From: Seriola aureovittata
Lineage: Eukaryota > Chordata > Actinopteri > Carangiformes > Carangidae
Assembly (NCBI RefSeq): GCF_021018895.1
Contig: NC_079372.1
Coordinates: forward strand, 22,061,737-22,125,736
DNA: 64,000 nucleotides
Reading direction: 5' to 3'
The translations under genes and the position numbers were made by a program. This document shows, piece after piece, positions 37,426-48,868 of the stretch (positions are counted from its first letter, which is position 1; every line of letters starts with the position of its first letter). The notes beneath the pieces were generated by a model. That model had not been told where the DNA came from. It saw nothing but the letters and a program-made list of their open reading frames with translations, and made no database searches.

Positions 37426-38765
37426 CACATCCTCCACATGAACTCTGTGCTGACTGACTCATTTGTGGCCCTTTGCTTCCTCAGCGTACTCGCTAACAGA
37501 AACAACGCCTCTGATATGTTCAGAAAAGGTACAACAGGATGATTTGGAACATTTCATACATTCCTTCAAGGCTTTTTTTTTTTTATAGCACCGCTTCCCC
37601 ATCGTGGGACCACTAGGGTCTTTAAGAGCATTTCTGTACGTCCGCAACTTTAGGGGGAAAAATGTAATTAAACTGCCTAAAGGTCAACACAGTGAAAATG
37701 TAACAAAGTCAGTTTTAATCACAAGTTTCACTTCCCCAGTAAGTTTTCTCTCAACCACACATATCCACAGATTTTGTCCTCAGTTCTTGGTGAAATATTT
37801 CTCTGATTGCAGCTTTGTTGTCTCAACACATATTCATTTGAATCTCCTTAACATGGAAGACATGGGGGGGGGGCATTTAGAAAACAAGCTTTTTTTCCTT
37901 TATGAAAGTCCACTGCAGAGGGATTAGAGCGCTAGAGGTAAAGAACCTTTCAAAAAGAGTGATTCAGGGCGGCAAAAATGGTTTTTGCTAAGTTACGAGT
38001 CTGACGAAATCCTTCACTGTATTGTGATAAAAAAGTGCTATTCATAGCATTCAGTCAGTGACAAACAGCAGTGGCCTGCAGACAGAGGAAGTATGCCGAA
38101 ACCATGAGAGTTTCAAACAGCACAGACAGTCCTCAACCGAGAAGACTGTTATCACCCCACCCATCCTGTCTCTGCCACACATACACACTCACATACACAC
38201 AGCCATAGACATATACGCACACACACATACACTTGCCCAGACACGTGCTCACACATGAGCCCCTGCGTGGGGTCCCCCTACGGCAGCTGAGATAAGCCCA
38301 ACGCTCTCGTTGTTTCCACCTTTGTTGCCCCATGACTGGAGGATTTGTGAGTTTCTCATGCAGGGGATATTCCTGACCGCCGTGTGTGAAGTAAGGGGCC
38401 GTAAATCGGCATTTGACAGATACATGCTTCAAAGGTGCAGCACCAATATTTTTTGCTCTTGGGGCTGTACTACTTTTCTCTGGAAGCATGAAAAATAATC
38501 ATAAAATGATATCTGTCTTTTAATAAAAGGCCAGCCCCCCCCCCGACACCAGTGTAATGCTGCTGCGTAGATATTATGAGGTGTCATGTTCTCAGTGTGA
38601 GGCGTTGCAGCTGAGTACATACATAGACGGCGCAGCAGTCTGAGCACGTCTGACACACACCTCACCTAATCGGAAGGCCTTATCTTAGAAGTGTGACATC
38701 CTGTCTATGCTGCGTAATCCACCCTGGATCATGAAGAGGGTGGGCTGCAAAGTGCGTGGATGTTT

Positions 38766-38783
38766 GCACACGCACACACACAC

Positions 38784-38824
<41 letters not shown>
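38766..38824. repeat. (CA)n microsatellite
   Basis: About 29 units with two CG interruptions. Confidence 0.95.
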
Positions 38825-38827
<3 letters not shown>

Positions 38828-39396
38828 TTTTGTGTGTCTTTGAAGTTAGCCCCGTTCTGTCACTTGCAGCAGGCCTGCTGTAAGTCAGAGAGCACTGTCA
38901 AGTTTCCATGAGAAGTGTATCGGTCGGGGTCTGAGTGTGTATGTGTGTGTCCCTCAGCCACAGACCCTGTTTGATAATGTTTAATCCCACATAGGAAGAT
39001 ATCATTCACTCTACTGGGATCATTTTAAGTGAATCAAATTATAGTGAAATCACACCAGTCTATGTTTTTACACTGGATCCCCTGAGAACCAGCACCACAG
39101 ACATCACCGAGACGCTTTTTTTTAAAAACAGGAATTCCCACCCCGGCTGTCTGTTTGCCTCATGTCTCACAGTCCCACTGTTCAGTAATCGAGACATGCA
39201 GATTTCTCCCTCCCTGAAGCCCCCACCGCTGAGCCCAAAGAGCTCAGCTGCCAATTTTGCTGACCCCCCGACGCTCTTCTCCGTCCAAGATTACCGGGGC
39301 CAGAGCTCGCCCTGATGGAGAGCCGCGGCGTTGGCAACTGGTAATCCACGAGACGAGGACTGGCACGTGGCACAGACACTCTGCCCAGAGGCAGTG

Positions 39397-39399
<3 letters not shown>

Positions 39400-39431
<32 letters not shown>
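39400..39431. repeat. (GT)n microsatellite
   Basis: About 16 units. Confidence 0.95.
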
Positions 39432-39435
<4 letters not shown>

Positions 39436-40324
39436 ATCAGCCACTCTCTGGGCTGAATCGCAGAGACTAGCCTCTTGCCTCTAGCCCTGCATTGCTGCCC
39501 TGTTATGTAGGACATATCTCTTCATCTTTAGATAACACACAAGCCTACCAACCACAGTCAGGACTCCTCTGTACTACAGTTTGGTATTGTACACAGTCTC
39601 TTTACTACATACAGCAATTAAAAACCATCCTCTCATTACAAAGAAAGGGGTTTTGAAATGTAAAAAAAACAATAATGTACAACATGTGCACAGCTTCTGC
39701 TTACTGTGTTTTAGTTACAGCGCAGTAAATCATGTCGTCCAGTCAGTCAGTCAGTCAGTCGGTCAGTTGGTCAATAAATTGGCTGCTCAATCACTCCAGT
39801 CTGGACTAAAATATTCCGACAGTTATTGTGTGGATGTCTTTGAAATCTGGTAAATCAACCTATTTACCTATTTATATTTACCCTAAGCTTAAAATCGTCC
39901 AAATCGCATGCAAAAATAGACAACTAAATGTACTATATGAGTTGCATTAGGTGTTTGTAGTGGACATAAATGTTTGGACGTTTCAACCCTTTTTTCCATA
40001 GAAGTGTTTAGAAAAACTGTGTCTGAGATAAACAGCTCATTACTCAGATATAGTCTGACTCTGCACAGAAAACTACATGACACAAATGAGAAAAACAAGA
40101 CAGCATGTTTCACTTTGATCTTTGGAGCATGTGTCTTTTCACAAATAACCTCCTCTGATGTGGTTATTTGTAAAAAAAAAAAAAAATGAAAATAGCTCTT
40201 CAAACGAGGGCTAACCTCTAATCTCCTTTATTTGAAATGAAACATCTAGAAATCCATAAATTTCATTTCCACATTTTAAGGACGCCTTTAAGGGGACCAA
40301 AAACATGGTCCTGAGATGAAAGCC

Positions 40325-40842
40325 TTAAAAAGGTCCCATATTTGACACGTTTCCTGTGTTTTAGTAAGTATTGATCCATAAGAAGATATATTTGTAGTTT
40401 TAACCAAAAACCATATTGATGTAGTTTTATATCGCCTGTCTAAGGCTTCTCTCTGGAGCAATAGTAACAACGGGTCAGTAAGAGAGGCTCTGATCCTCTC
40501 TTCTGATTGGCTCACTGTTTTCTGAGCATTTGAATAAAAATATTGCAGATTTCAGGTAAATACTCAGAGAAAGCAAATCCTGCCAGGTTGGCTGGAGGAT
40601 CCAGTGGACCGGGCTTGGGGCATGAAGGAGAGCGGTGACTGCTTTGTTGTGACATCACAAAGTTACAGAAGTCCTGACGGCTCTTTTTAAGGCTCCGTTT
40701 CTGAAAACAGCCTGTGTGCGTTTCTCTTTGGACTGAGCTCTTTGATACTTTCACATATTATTATATTAATATAGAACCTAGACCTGCTTTATGGTCAAAA
40801 CAGACATGGAAGCCTCACTTTATACAATATGAGGCCTTTAAG
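40325..40842 (-). mobile_element. AAAGGTCCCATAT-type MITE, full length with both termini
   Basis: This is the best-bounded copy. It starts aaaggtcccatatttgacac and ends tatacaatatgaggccttta, about 515 bp. It contains the markers gatccataagaagatatatt, ctcttctgattggctcactg, tgacatcacaaagttacaga and cctagacctgctttat. Inverted termini of about 13 bp and a TTAA-containing flank on each side suggest a DNA transposon. TTAA as target duplication is not certain because other copies lack it. Confidence 0.82.
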
Positions 40843-41044
40843 AAATACAACATGAAGGTTTCAGACGAGTCCTACAGACCATGGAGGCTCCTTGGCGTTG
40901 TTAGGGAAAGGCAATGATGGTCATGGAGTTGCACATGAAACTGTGACACTGCCAGGTGGATGGAGGGCAGCTGTCACGTCAGCAGACCTCAGTCATATTT
41001 GTTTGTCTAGCCACGCTGCTTTCCTGTGAGAGCAGCTCTAGTTA

Positions 41045-41060
41045 CACACACACACACACA

Positions 41061-41098
<38 letters not shown>
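41045..41098. repeat. (CA)n microsatellite
   Basis: Two CA runs split by one CCAC. Confidence 0.95.
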
Positions 41099-41100
<2 letters not shown>

Positions 41101-41328
41101 AGCAGAGCATGACATACTGCCAGCGTGGTGGAGAGAGGGAGAGCACCTAACCCCATTACCAATGACCACCTGTTGACACCACGCAGGGGGTGATGTGTGT
41201 GTATATGTGTGTGCATGCGTGTGTCAGTGTGTTCTGCCCACTCTTTCACACTGCAGCAGTTCACTGTAGATTCCTGAGGGAGATCCTCAGAGAGAGAACA
41301 TGAGAGCGAGACAGCACCACAGAGTGAA

Positions 41329-41330
<2 letters not shown>

Positions 41331-41384
<54 letters not shown>
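41331..41384. repeat. (GA)n microsatellite
   Basis: About 27 uninterrupted GA units. Confidence 0.95.
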
Positions 41385-41390
<6 letters not shown>

Positions 41391-42004
41391 GTGTGAGTGA
41401 GTGAATATATCCCCTCTAGAAATATTGTTGGTTTGACAGGCTCAGATCTGGGTTGCATGTGTGTGACCTCCACTCCAACACGGGATCTCTGCACACTGAT
41501 AAAAACATGTATGATAACAGCAGAACTGAACAGCAGCTGATGCTCAAGTCAGTACAGACTCATGTAGCTTTCCTCCACAGGTTTTAAAAAGATTTATCTC
41601 AAAAGGAAGCGGCTTTTATACAGCTCACAAAATTTCATATTTGAGGTGGGATTCTTTTGAACAAAGTATCTGTCAGATCATAAAGTCTAGAAGAATTTAA
41701 ATCCTTCGGTAGAAACTACTTTAGTGTTTAAAATCCAAATATAAGAGGTTTAATTTTCTCTGTAAAAAGAACAGTTTTATTTTTATTTACATGCCCACAT
41801 CAGAGCCATACACAGTCATACAATCTCTGTGTAGTTAACTCATAATAATTCATTCCCTGCTGGGTTTCATTATCTGCATCATCTGTCCTCCACCTGCTTC
41901 AGGAAACATTACAAATCCTCCGACAAGAAAAGTGTTCGATTTGGATTTTCTTGGAAAGCTGCACACACACGCTTTGTTCAATCAGAAATGCATTGCAATT
42001 GCCC

Positions 42005-42005
<1 letters not shown>

Positions 42006-42091
<86 letters not shown>
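42006..42091. repeat. (GT)n microsatellite
   Basis: About 43 GT units with one CT interruption. Confidence 0.95.
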
Positions 42092-42092
<1 letters not shown>

Positions 42093-42217
42093 CAGCTAGT
42101 GACAGCCACAGCTTGGAGAGGCTGAGGTCATGGCCACAGAGCCAGCCTAATGGGGGAAAGAGAAACAAACCCCTACTTGTCTGTATGTGTGGGTGTATCT
42201 GTGTGTGACAGACAGAT

Positions 42218-42281
42218 ACACACACACACACACGCACACACACACACACAGAACACACACAGACAGACAGACAGACAGACA
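42218..42281. repeat. compound (CA)n and (CAGA)n repeat
   Basis: CA units with one CG, followed by five CAGA units. Confidence 0.9.
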
Positions 42282-42333
42282 CTGCCCCAGTCACCTCTTG
42301 CCTCCTCTCTTGGCTGCCCACAAGCAAACATGA

Positions 42334-42348
42334 TTGTGTGTGTGTGTA

Positions 42349-42386
<38 letters not shown>

Positions 42387-42387
42387 T
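42334..42387. repeat. compound (GT)n(GA)n repeat
   Basis: GT units with TA and CG variants run directly into about 12 GA units. Confidence 0.9.
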
Positions 42388-42529
42388 AAGCCTGTAGCAA
42401 CTTCCAGAGCCACAGAAAGACACACAACTTCACACCGAGTCAACACCACACCTAAATTTAAACACACTCACACTTCCAGCTATCAGACACCTCTGCTGGC
42501 ACTCCCCTATCAGGCATCTCATAGTACAC

Positions 42530-42553
42530 ACACATACACACACACACATACAA

Positions 42554-42606
<53 letters not shown>
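42530..42606. repeat. (CA)n microsatellite upstream of exon 2
   Basis: About 35 CA units with a few TA and AA interruptions, ending 260 nt before the exon 2 acceptor. Confidence 0.95.
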
Positions 42607-42609
<3 letters not shown>

Positions 42610-42866
42610 ATTGGTCTGTCTGACACCAGTGGGTGCATTTTCAGTTCATTGACATTTTAGCACGACAGCCGACAGCCAGCAGCCAACTGGGAAACCTGCG
42701 GTGCGTTCATATCACGTGGGAAAATCAATCAACCTGGCGGTGTTTACACTTTCAAACTTGTTTGACATAGAACAGATTTTCGCTGAATGAAACACAACCA
42801 GATCTCACTTGTATGATCTGTCCTGCATTTTTAAAACTTAAAACAAATGTCCTTCTTTTCTTCCAG

Positions 42867-42983
42867 CCCTCAGATCCCACCCCGATCAAAAAGTCCAAAC
42901 ATGACGACTTCCCATCGCAGTCCCCGCTGGCCGACAAAGAGAAGCAGCACGACTGGCTACAGTCCCTGTCCGCCTCCAATAAG
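42867..42983 (+). CDS. ski: ski exon 2
   Basis: This is a 117-nt exon of 39 codons, phase 0 at both ends. The acceptor is ttcttttcttccag before 42867 and the donor is aag|gtcagt at 42983/42984. It encodes residues 1-39 of the visible protein, from [14 protein letters not shown] to LQSLSASNK, a polar, basic and Ser/Pro-rich linker. In human SKI the equivalent segment directly follows the SAND-domain exon, so exon 1 should end immediately before it. A symmetric phase means the exon could be skipped without a frameshift. If the donor were not used, reading would run 22 codons into intron 2 and stop at 43047-43049. Confidence 0.93.
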
Positions 42984-45900
42984 GTCAGTGCCGCTAAACT
43001 CAGGAAGGAGATGTGGGTAATGATGATGACGCATTGGTGCCTGAGATGAGATGTCATGTAATGCTATACAGAGGTTTTCAGATGAGGGTAGCGCTTAAAT
43101 TTAGACTTTGGTGAGACGTGCTAACATAGGGCGTAACTGTAGACGCGATGAGCTTGAAGGAGTCGCTTACTGAGATGGAGCGAAGTGCGAGGGAGCAGTG
43201 AAACAGAATATAACCACAATATAATGATGGGTGTCGCCTGTGAAGATCGATATTCCCTAAAAAAAAAAAATCTACCATGGAGGTAAACTTAGAACGTCTT
43301 CATACTGACCCCTCTCCAGTGAGACAGTACTGAAAGTCCTGAGATATTCTACAAGTGGATACCCGAGGTCAAAGGCAGCTGTGACACCGAACTTCAGGAG
43401 GAAACATCTGCAGTGATTCTAAAGTATCTCAGTCGCCAGAACGTCTTTGTGGTTCCAGTTTTACACTGAAATTCAACAACTAAATGCAGAGAAAAGAATA
43501 ATTATCATAATTATTAGAACACGGACGTCATGGGTTAGGCTAACCCTATTCTAGGTATCAAACCTCTAGACTTTTTAATCCATGCAATGCGTTCATTGTG
43601 GTATTTCATTTCTTATTATTTGTGATTTAAAGTATCATCTGTTTTTTTTCCAGGGGCTTAACTGCATTCAACCCCGGCAGAGGCCGTCAGCTTTCAGGCC
43701 CTGGTCCCCCCACATCTCTGCTGGTGATAAGGAGCCCTCCAGTCACCCCCTGGCCCTGCTGAGAGACAGGTGAGCCCAGCACAGCACAGGACAACCAGAT
43801 CCAAAATGGAAGATACTCTCACCAAACAGCACTTAACTGACTTAGAAAAAAAATTAATTACAAACAGTGATATATCTGGACTCTAAGAGGAGCTTTTTAC
43901 TGCGAGTGATGATATATTGCTGTTTTGTTTCGCTGGATCTGATGAATTCCCAGCACACACTCTCACTTGTCTGGGTGGGCTGGTGTCACAGAGGTCAAGT
44001 CTGACTGTACCACAGCCTCCCACACTCCACCATTCACACACATTTGACACACACTCATAATGTGGGCACCCACTTGCCATGGTGATGCCAGTGCAGGCTG
44101 CACCATATCACAGTTAATCTGGCCCAGTTTCTCATAAAGTGGGAGGAATGAGCTGCAGGCACTTTATCTGAATGTTTCTCTACCCTGGTTGGCATAGACT
44201 GTCCAGATCGGACCATACAATATGGTCCTGGCTGTGTTTACTTGCCTGAATGCAGCTCCTGTAAATGAAGTAGTCTTGATTTGGATTATTTCATGTAAAC
44301 ATCATGAGACGAGCAATTAAACGGTCTGGTTTCCTCTCAGCTTCTACAACTACAAGAGTCTGGAGAATGGCGTGGCCCCCAATGTTGCCCTCACACCACT
44401 ACCCCTGGGGAAGGTGGGTCCCATGTCCCCGTCAGTACCCAGCACCTCCCACCCAAGTGGAGGTGAACCCCCGGGTGAAGGAGCCAACTCCAGGCCTCGA
44501 AAGAGAAGAGCCACAGGGGAGCTCCAGCCGCCGCCATCAGAGGCCCCCTGCCCTCCGTCCTTCACTGCCAGCAAGCTGCCGCTGCCTCAGGATGACAAGG
44601 ACTCTGAGGTGGAGATCGAAGTGGAGAGCCGGGACGAACGTAAGTAAAGAACTCAATACCAGCAACTAGATCCATAGATCTCAACTGTCTTCCTAAATGA
44701 AGTCCTGATTTGACAAGATCAACCAAGTCTCTCGTCTGTCGTCTCTCCCAACAGTCACTTCGTCCCTGTCCTCCCTGTCGTCACCGTCTTTCACCTCATC
44801 CAGCAGCTCAGCCAAGGACTTGGGCTCGCCATGCGCCCAAGGGCCCATTTGCACTGTCACGTCAGCCGAGGCCACTGTCCCCTCAGCTGCGGCCATTGCA
44901 CCCATCGCGCCCGTCGCAGCCCCCATCACCCCTCCAGAGCTGGGGCTGGAGTCGGAGCTGGAGAGCCTGAGGCAGGCGCTGGACAACGGTCTCGACTCCA
45001 AAGAGTCAAAGGAGAAGTTTCTGCACGAGATTGTTAAGATGAGGGTGAAGCAGGAGGAGAAGCTGGGATCGGCCCTGCAGGCCAAACGCAACCTCCAACA
45101 GGTACACTCCCATTCACGTGACTGCGAGAATAATATGACGCGTGTTCATCTTTCCTCATGTTAAACGAGTAACATTGATATCAGCTTCATTCGTGCGCGT
45201 TAAGTACAGAGCTTGGTCCAGGATGTGGTTAGTAGAGCTGTGCACAAATACTGACTCTTTATACAATATGGCCAATTTAAAAAGGGATTGTAATGTATTT
45301 TCAATTATCATACCAAACATAGGAGCTGCTTTACCTAAACTAACCTCTGCGTCATTCAAGGCCACCAACCCACCAAATGCGTCAGTGTAACTCTATAGAG
45401 AAGCTGTGGTTGTCTATTTGTACAATAACTGAACAGCACACACAGATAATCATACAAACACTGACTTATAAATGTTTCCGGTGTTACCCATAGTGATCTA
45501 CAACCAACAATCAAGTGTTTCTATTCTCTCACTGACAGGCTGTATCAACAAAGTATATGATTTTATTTTAATGACTGCACCATGGTATGTGTCACTGTTG
45601 GCTGAGAGAATTAGGTTTCTCAGTCCGTGACAATTCACACAACCCTAATGCTTCCTCCAACTTTTTTTTTTTTTTTTTTTATGAAACCAGACTTGACAGA
45701 AACTTTTCAGAGTTGGTGCACTAAGGAAATTACTTGAGCAAACACATAGAAATGCAGAAGTGGATTTGGAGTCATTATTACTGTCCGCAAAGCTTAGCAT
45801 GAGTTGGCAAGTGATAACAATGACAGCGGATGTTGCTGCAAAGGGAAAAGGCCAGACTTCCATTTTTATTTTTGGTCTTGGACCGAGAACAAGAAAGTGC

Positions 45901-48419
45901 AGACGAAGGAGTGTGTGTGTGGGTGAGGAACACAAAAACTGCATCCTGAGCAAAGAAAAACTGATTCCTGCACGACAGCACTCCACTTTCACTTTCCGTC
46001 AGTGTGCAGAAGCAAGCAGCTGACCTCCCAGCTGAATGAACAGTGGTCTCACTTTAAAACAACCTGCTGGTGTAACTCCTGCTGTGTTGAGTTGAGCTAA
46101 CCCTGATGGTATCCACTGAGTTCTTATGTAAAGCCTCAGCAGAGTAAAGGGTGTGATGGGATTGTGTCTTTTAACTCTTTTTGAGGGAACTAACAAAGCT
46201 TGATGACAGACATGTTTGTCCAAACTGCTGGGTTCCCATGAGAAGACTATGGGTGTGTCACCACAACACACACACGCACGCACACACGCACGAACGCACG
46301 AACGCACGAACGCACCGACACTCACACTCACACTCAAACTCACACTCTCTCAGTGATTCAGAGGAAGGAAACCTAAGTTCTGTCAGCCCACACGTTGCCC
46401 TAAACCCTGACTTGGCTTAATGTAAACACTGACATGGACACTGCAGCCTGCGCTTGGGTGTCAACAGTGAAACAGACATGTGACAGATGCATCCACTGGT
46501 GTGGAGAGCGGTTGCATAAGCACCGTGTGACACTTTAGGGACAGTTTTATCAATGATACATTCAAGTTATATTAAAAAATATCTGTGAACAAATGTGTGC
46601 AGCAAAAGCACTGTAGGGTGAAGTGCTTTAAATTGTCTATAAGACTGGAAAAGCACAATTTAAGTGCCGTCAATTTACCATTTAAAGCCCAGATAGATAG
46701 GTGCCTTGCCTCTATGCTAACCTCTACACTCTCATCTTCCCAGGAATTGGAGTTCTTGCGAGTGGCCAAGAAGGAGAAGCTTCGGGAGGCGACCGAGGCG
46801 AAGCGAAACCTGAGGAAGGAAATCGAGCGCCTGCGAGCCGAGAGCGAGAAGAAGATGAAGGAAGCCAACGAGTCACGGATCCGTCTGAAGCGGGAGCTGG
46901 AGCAGGCCCGGCAGCTGAGGGTCTGCGACAAGGGCTGCGAGGCTGGACGTCTTCGCGCAAAATACTCGGCACAGGTCAGTGAGGGTGAAGGATTGGAAGA
47001 ATCTGTCCCTTGGTCACACTTTGGGTTTAAACTCTTTAAAGATAAGATTAAAATCTCTTGATAATACATTGGAGAAATGTGGAACAAGGGTATAAATGAA
47101 GCCAAACAAGGCCAAGCATGTAGGCAGACCAGACTAACAATGTGTGCAAATGTGGTGGCAGAACGTCTAGACAACACCCTCAGAGTAATTGCAGTGTTTC
47201 ACTCTCTCACACACTCTCAAGGTCAGCAGAGGAGAAGGCAAGAAAAAAAACACATTTCCTCTTCCCCAGTCAAAAATAAATGGGTGTAGCGCCAAGTGCA
47301 CAGACGTACGATAAGTCCTCCAACGAAAGGAAACAGGAAGAGACGTCGACTTCCCCCAGGCACCATGGGAAATGCAGATTAGACAAAACAAGAGGGAGGT
47401 TATGCTCTCCAGCTGCATCTGTGTGCCTCCCTGCAGAGACTGCAATTGTCCTTGGACGGCTGTCACTAAGACAAGATGTTTTAGGCGTTTATGTTGCTGC
47501 AGCCCAGGACAGGAAAGTTTTCAGACACTTCCAGTATCATTGTGCTCTCAAAGATCATTCTGCTATAAATGCCACTAAATTGTATCAACATAGATAGAAG
47601 TAAAATTTGTTCAAATTAGTGCAGTGAGATAAATATGACTGGACATATGATTGATTGTTTCCTGCAGAAACAAATTTTTTGTTCTCAATCTTGCAATTTT
47701 TGGCCTTTGTCTGGACTAAGACAATAGTTTGGTGATTATATTGTGATCACACAGTTGCATTCAAATTCAAACTGACACTGGGTTTTCTTGTAGCTGCGGA
47801 AATCCTGGGATCCAACGGCAGAGAATTTGATCATTTATACAAATTCCACAGTAATTCTAATCTAATTTTACAGAAATATCATTTGTTAACTTGTTAAACA
47901 GTGTTTAAGCCCAATTGGTTGGGAAACCAGACCAAGAAGGCGGAGACACTCCGACTCAGACCACATCCACACTGATGAAGCTGGCCTCCCAGACAACTGC
48001 ACCACCAGGGTGTGAATTCTGAAGCGCAGGAATAAGGCATTTTGTTTGCAGCTGGAGAGCGTTAACATCAGGCTTTGGTGATATTCAAAAGTGAATATCT
48101 TCATACTGTCCAGCCCTAATATTGCGATATACAGCACGGTTGTATAGAACAGGCTCAGTGGTTGGTTAAGTCCGGAGTCAGATCTGTTCTGCTGTATGAT
48201 GACAGGTCTTTCCTGCCATGTGTTTTCCAGATCGAGGACCTCCAGATGAAGCTGCAGCACGCCGAGGCCGACCGCGAGCAGCTTAGAGCCGACCTGCTGC
48301 AGGAGCGGGAGGCCAGGGAGCACCTGGAGAGGGTGGTGAAGGAGCTACAGCAGCAACTCTGGCCCAAATCCAGCAGCGACAAGGACGGGACGCCCAAGGA
48401 CATGCTGGCTGAGAACTAA
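42867..48419 (+). CDS. ski: ski, exons 2-7 (SKI proto-oncogene orthologue, 5' partial)
   Basis: Six exons join in frame: 42867-42983, 43654-43769, 44341-44639, 44755-45101, 46744-46974 and 48231-48419. They total 1299 nt, or 432 residues plus a TAA stop at 48417-48419. Every intron is GT-AG with a pyrimidine-rich acceptor. From memory, the protein matches vertebrate SKI nearly residue for residue in the C-terminal coiled coil ([28 protein letters not shown]) and in the Ser-rich motif [20 protein letters not shown]. Ski is a nuclear co-repressor that binds SMAD2/3 and SMAD4 and recruits NCoR/HDAC complexes, dampening TGF-beta/BMP signalling. The domains for this (SKI/DACH, SAND) are in exon 1, which is absent here. 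The window supplies the linker, a basic NLS-like motif ([10 protein letters not shown]) and the dimerisation coiled coil. SKIL/SnoN is less likely because the 25-residue tandem repeats are SKI-like. The fish paralogue (skia or skib) cannot be decided. Confidence 0.95.
43654..43769 (+). CDS. ski: ski exon 3
   Basis: This is a 116-nt exon. The acceptor is gttttttttccag before 43654 and the donor is gacag|gtgagc after 43769. It enters in phase 0 and leaves with two bases of a serine codon (ag|c). It encodes [19 protein letters not shown] and onward to LALLRD. From memory, this matches the human SKI stretch containing [14 protein letters not shown], a conserved block of the central region. No known catalytic or binding motif is visible. 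It is preceded by a 670-bp intron and followed by a 571-bp intron. Confidence 0.93.
44341..44639 (+). CDS. ski: ski exon 4
   Basis: This is a 299-nt exon. The acceptor is ggtttcctctcag before 44341 and the donor is gac gaa c|gtaagt after 44639. It completes the split serine, then encodes [20 protein letters not shown], a Pro/Ser/Gly-rich segment, the basic cluster [10 protein letters not shown] and the acidic tail [15 protein letters not shown]. The basic cluster corresponds to PRKRK in human SKI, a likely nuclear localisation signal. The acidic segment matches human EVEVESREE. The Pro/Gly-rich middle is the least conserved part compared with the human sequence as I recall it. It leaves in phase 1, and the split codon makes leucine where the human protein has phenylalanine. 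Confidence 0.92.
44755..45101 (+). CDS. ski: ski exon 5 (Ser-rich motif, Ala/Pro linker, start of coiled coil)
   Basis: This is a 347-nt exon after a very short 115-bp intron. The acceptor is gtctctcccaacag before 44755 and the donor is caacag|gtacac after 45101. It begins with [20 protein letters not shown], almost identical to human SKI. An Ala/Pro/Ile-rich linker with the repeated pattern [13 protein letters not shown] covers about residues 218-238. From about residue 240 the helical coiled coil begins ([20 protein letters not shown]). The last part, [15 protein letters not shown], is the first of the 25-residue tandem repeats that continue into exon 6. It ends in phase 0. Confidence 0.93.
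45102..46743 (+). other. ski: ski intron 5
   Basis: A 1642-bp intron with a T(20) run at about 45663-45680 and a short CA/ACGC run at 46265-46345. Nothing else is recognised. Confidence 0.9.
46744..46974 (+). CDS. ski: ski exon 6 (tandem-repeat coiled coil)
   Basis: This is a 231-nt exon of 77 codons, phase 0 at both ends. The acceptor is ctctcatcttcccag before 46744 and the donor is gcacag|gtcagt after 46974. It continues the charged helix. Repeat units starting [13 protein letters not shown] (exon 5), [13 protein letters not shown] and [13 protein letters not shown] are spaced exactly 25 residues apart, with E-(L/I)-E-x-(L/A)-R following each. The paired cysteines in CDKGCEAG are kept as in human SKI. 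This part of the protein mediates homodimerisation and heterodimerisation with SnoN in characterised orthologues. Because it is symmetric, skipping would remove 77 residues, about three repeats, without a frameshift. Confidence 0.95.
46975..48230 (+). other. ski: ski intron 6
   Basis: A 1256-bp intron, donor gtcagt and acceptor tgttttccag. No repeat or motif is recognised. Confidence 0.9.
48231..48419 (+). CDS. ski: ski exon 7, coding part (C-terminus)
   Basis: The acceptor ccatgtgttttccag precedes 48231. The 62 codons run from [20 protein letters not shown] through the leucine-rich helix ([16 protein letters not shown]) to DMLAEN and a TAA stop at 48417-48419. The helix up to LW is almost identical to human SKI. 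The last 16 residues ([18 protein letters not shown] region) have diverged, as expected for the variable extreme C-terminus. The exon continues without a break into a long 3'UTR. Confidence 0.95.
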   Translation: MEDLQMKLQHAEADREQLRADLLQEREAREHLERVVKELQQQLWPKSSSDKDGTPKDMLAEN

Positions 48420-48828
48420 CCCAGCAGCTGAACTCACCTCCCCAATCATTCAAACCCTGTCGCCATGATCCCCCAACATCATTTGCCCAACTCAGACCAG
48501 AGAACCCAGCACCCAGGAGTCCCGGGCCGGGCCCCATCGCACCACTGTCCATCACGCTCGCCCTCCAGATCACAAAAATACAAGACTCTCACCTTCGGAC
48601 CAGAGACAGACAAGAAACAAGGACCTGTATCCTCCATCACGCCCATGAAAAGTGAAGTGAATGGAAACAGCAAAATACAATTGTGCAGCAAGGAAGCATG
48701 TGTTTCTGAATCAAGCACTGACTGGCACCTTCCAGACTCACAGAACTTCAGACGGCATCACGAGAATGAAAGAAAAAGCAGATGTATAGCACAAAATGTG
48801 GTTGTGCCTGTATTTTCTCTGACAAGAA

Positions 48829-48868
48829 AATAAAGTGAGACTTTTGGACAGACGTCTGTGATAATAAA
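48829..48868 (+). terminator. ski: proximal polyadenylation signals of ski (paired AATAAA)
   Basis: Two canonical AATAAA hexamers, at 48829-48834 and 48863-48868, lie about 410-450 nt after the stop. A GT-rich stretch (gttgaggtgttgtgacgg) follows at about 48908. They could produce a short 3'UTR isoform lacking the Pumilio motifs and the CA array. Usage is inferred. Confidence 0.4.

Larger units (their letters stand above)
37426..40324. other. intronic stretch with CA/GT arrays
   Basis: CA array at 38766-38824, GT array at 39400-39431 and CAGT tetranucleotide repeats near 39738-39765. No exon is recognised. Confidence 0.5.
40843..42866. other. end of intron 1, microsatellite-dense
   Basis: Seven simple-repeat arrays crowd 41045-42606. 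The 260 bp before exon 2 hold no array and end with the pyrimidine-rich acceptor ccttcttttcttccag. Confidence 0.8.

Noticed and set aside
39738..39765. CRISPR-like or tandem spacer array (CAGT repeats)
   Set aside because: It is a short tetranucleotide microsatellite without spacers, in a vertebrate genome.
44304..44669. Alternative frames overlapping ski exon 4 and exon 5 on both strands
   Set aside because: They are shadows of the GC-rich coding exons. The ski frame is supported by homology and splice junctions.
45256..45275. Possible tenth MITE copy (ttatacaatatggcc)
   Set aside because: Only about 14 bases match and no other family marker is nearby.
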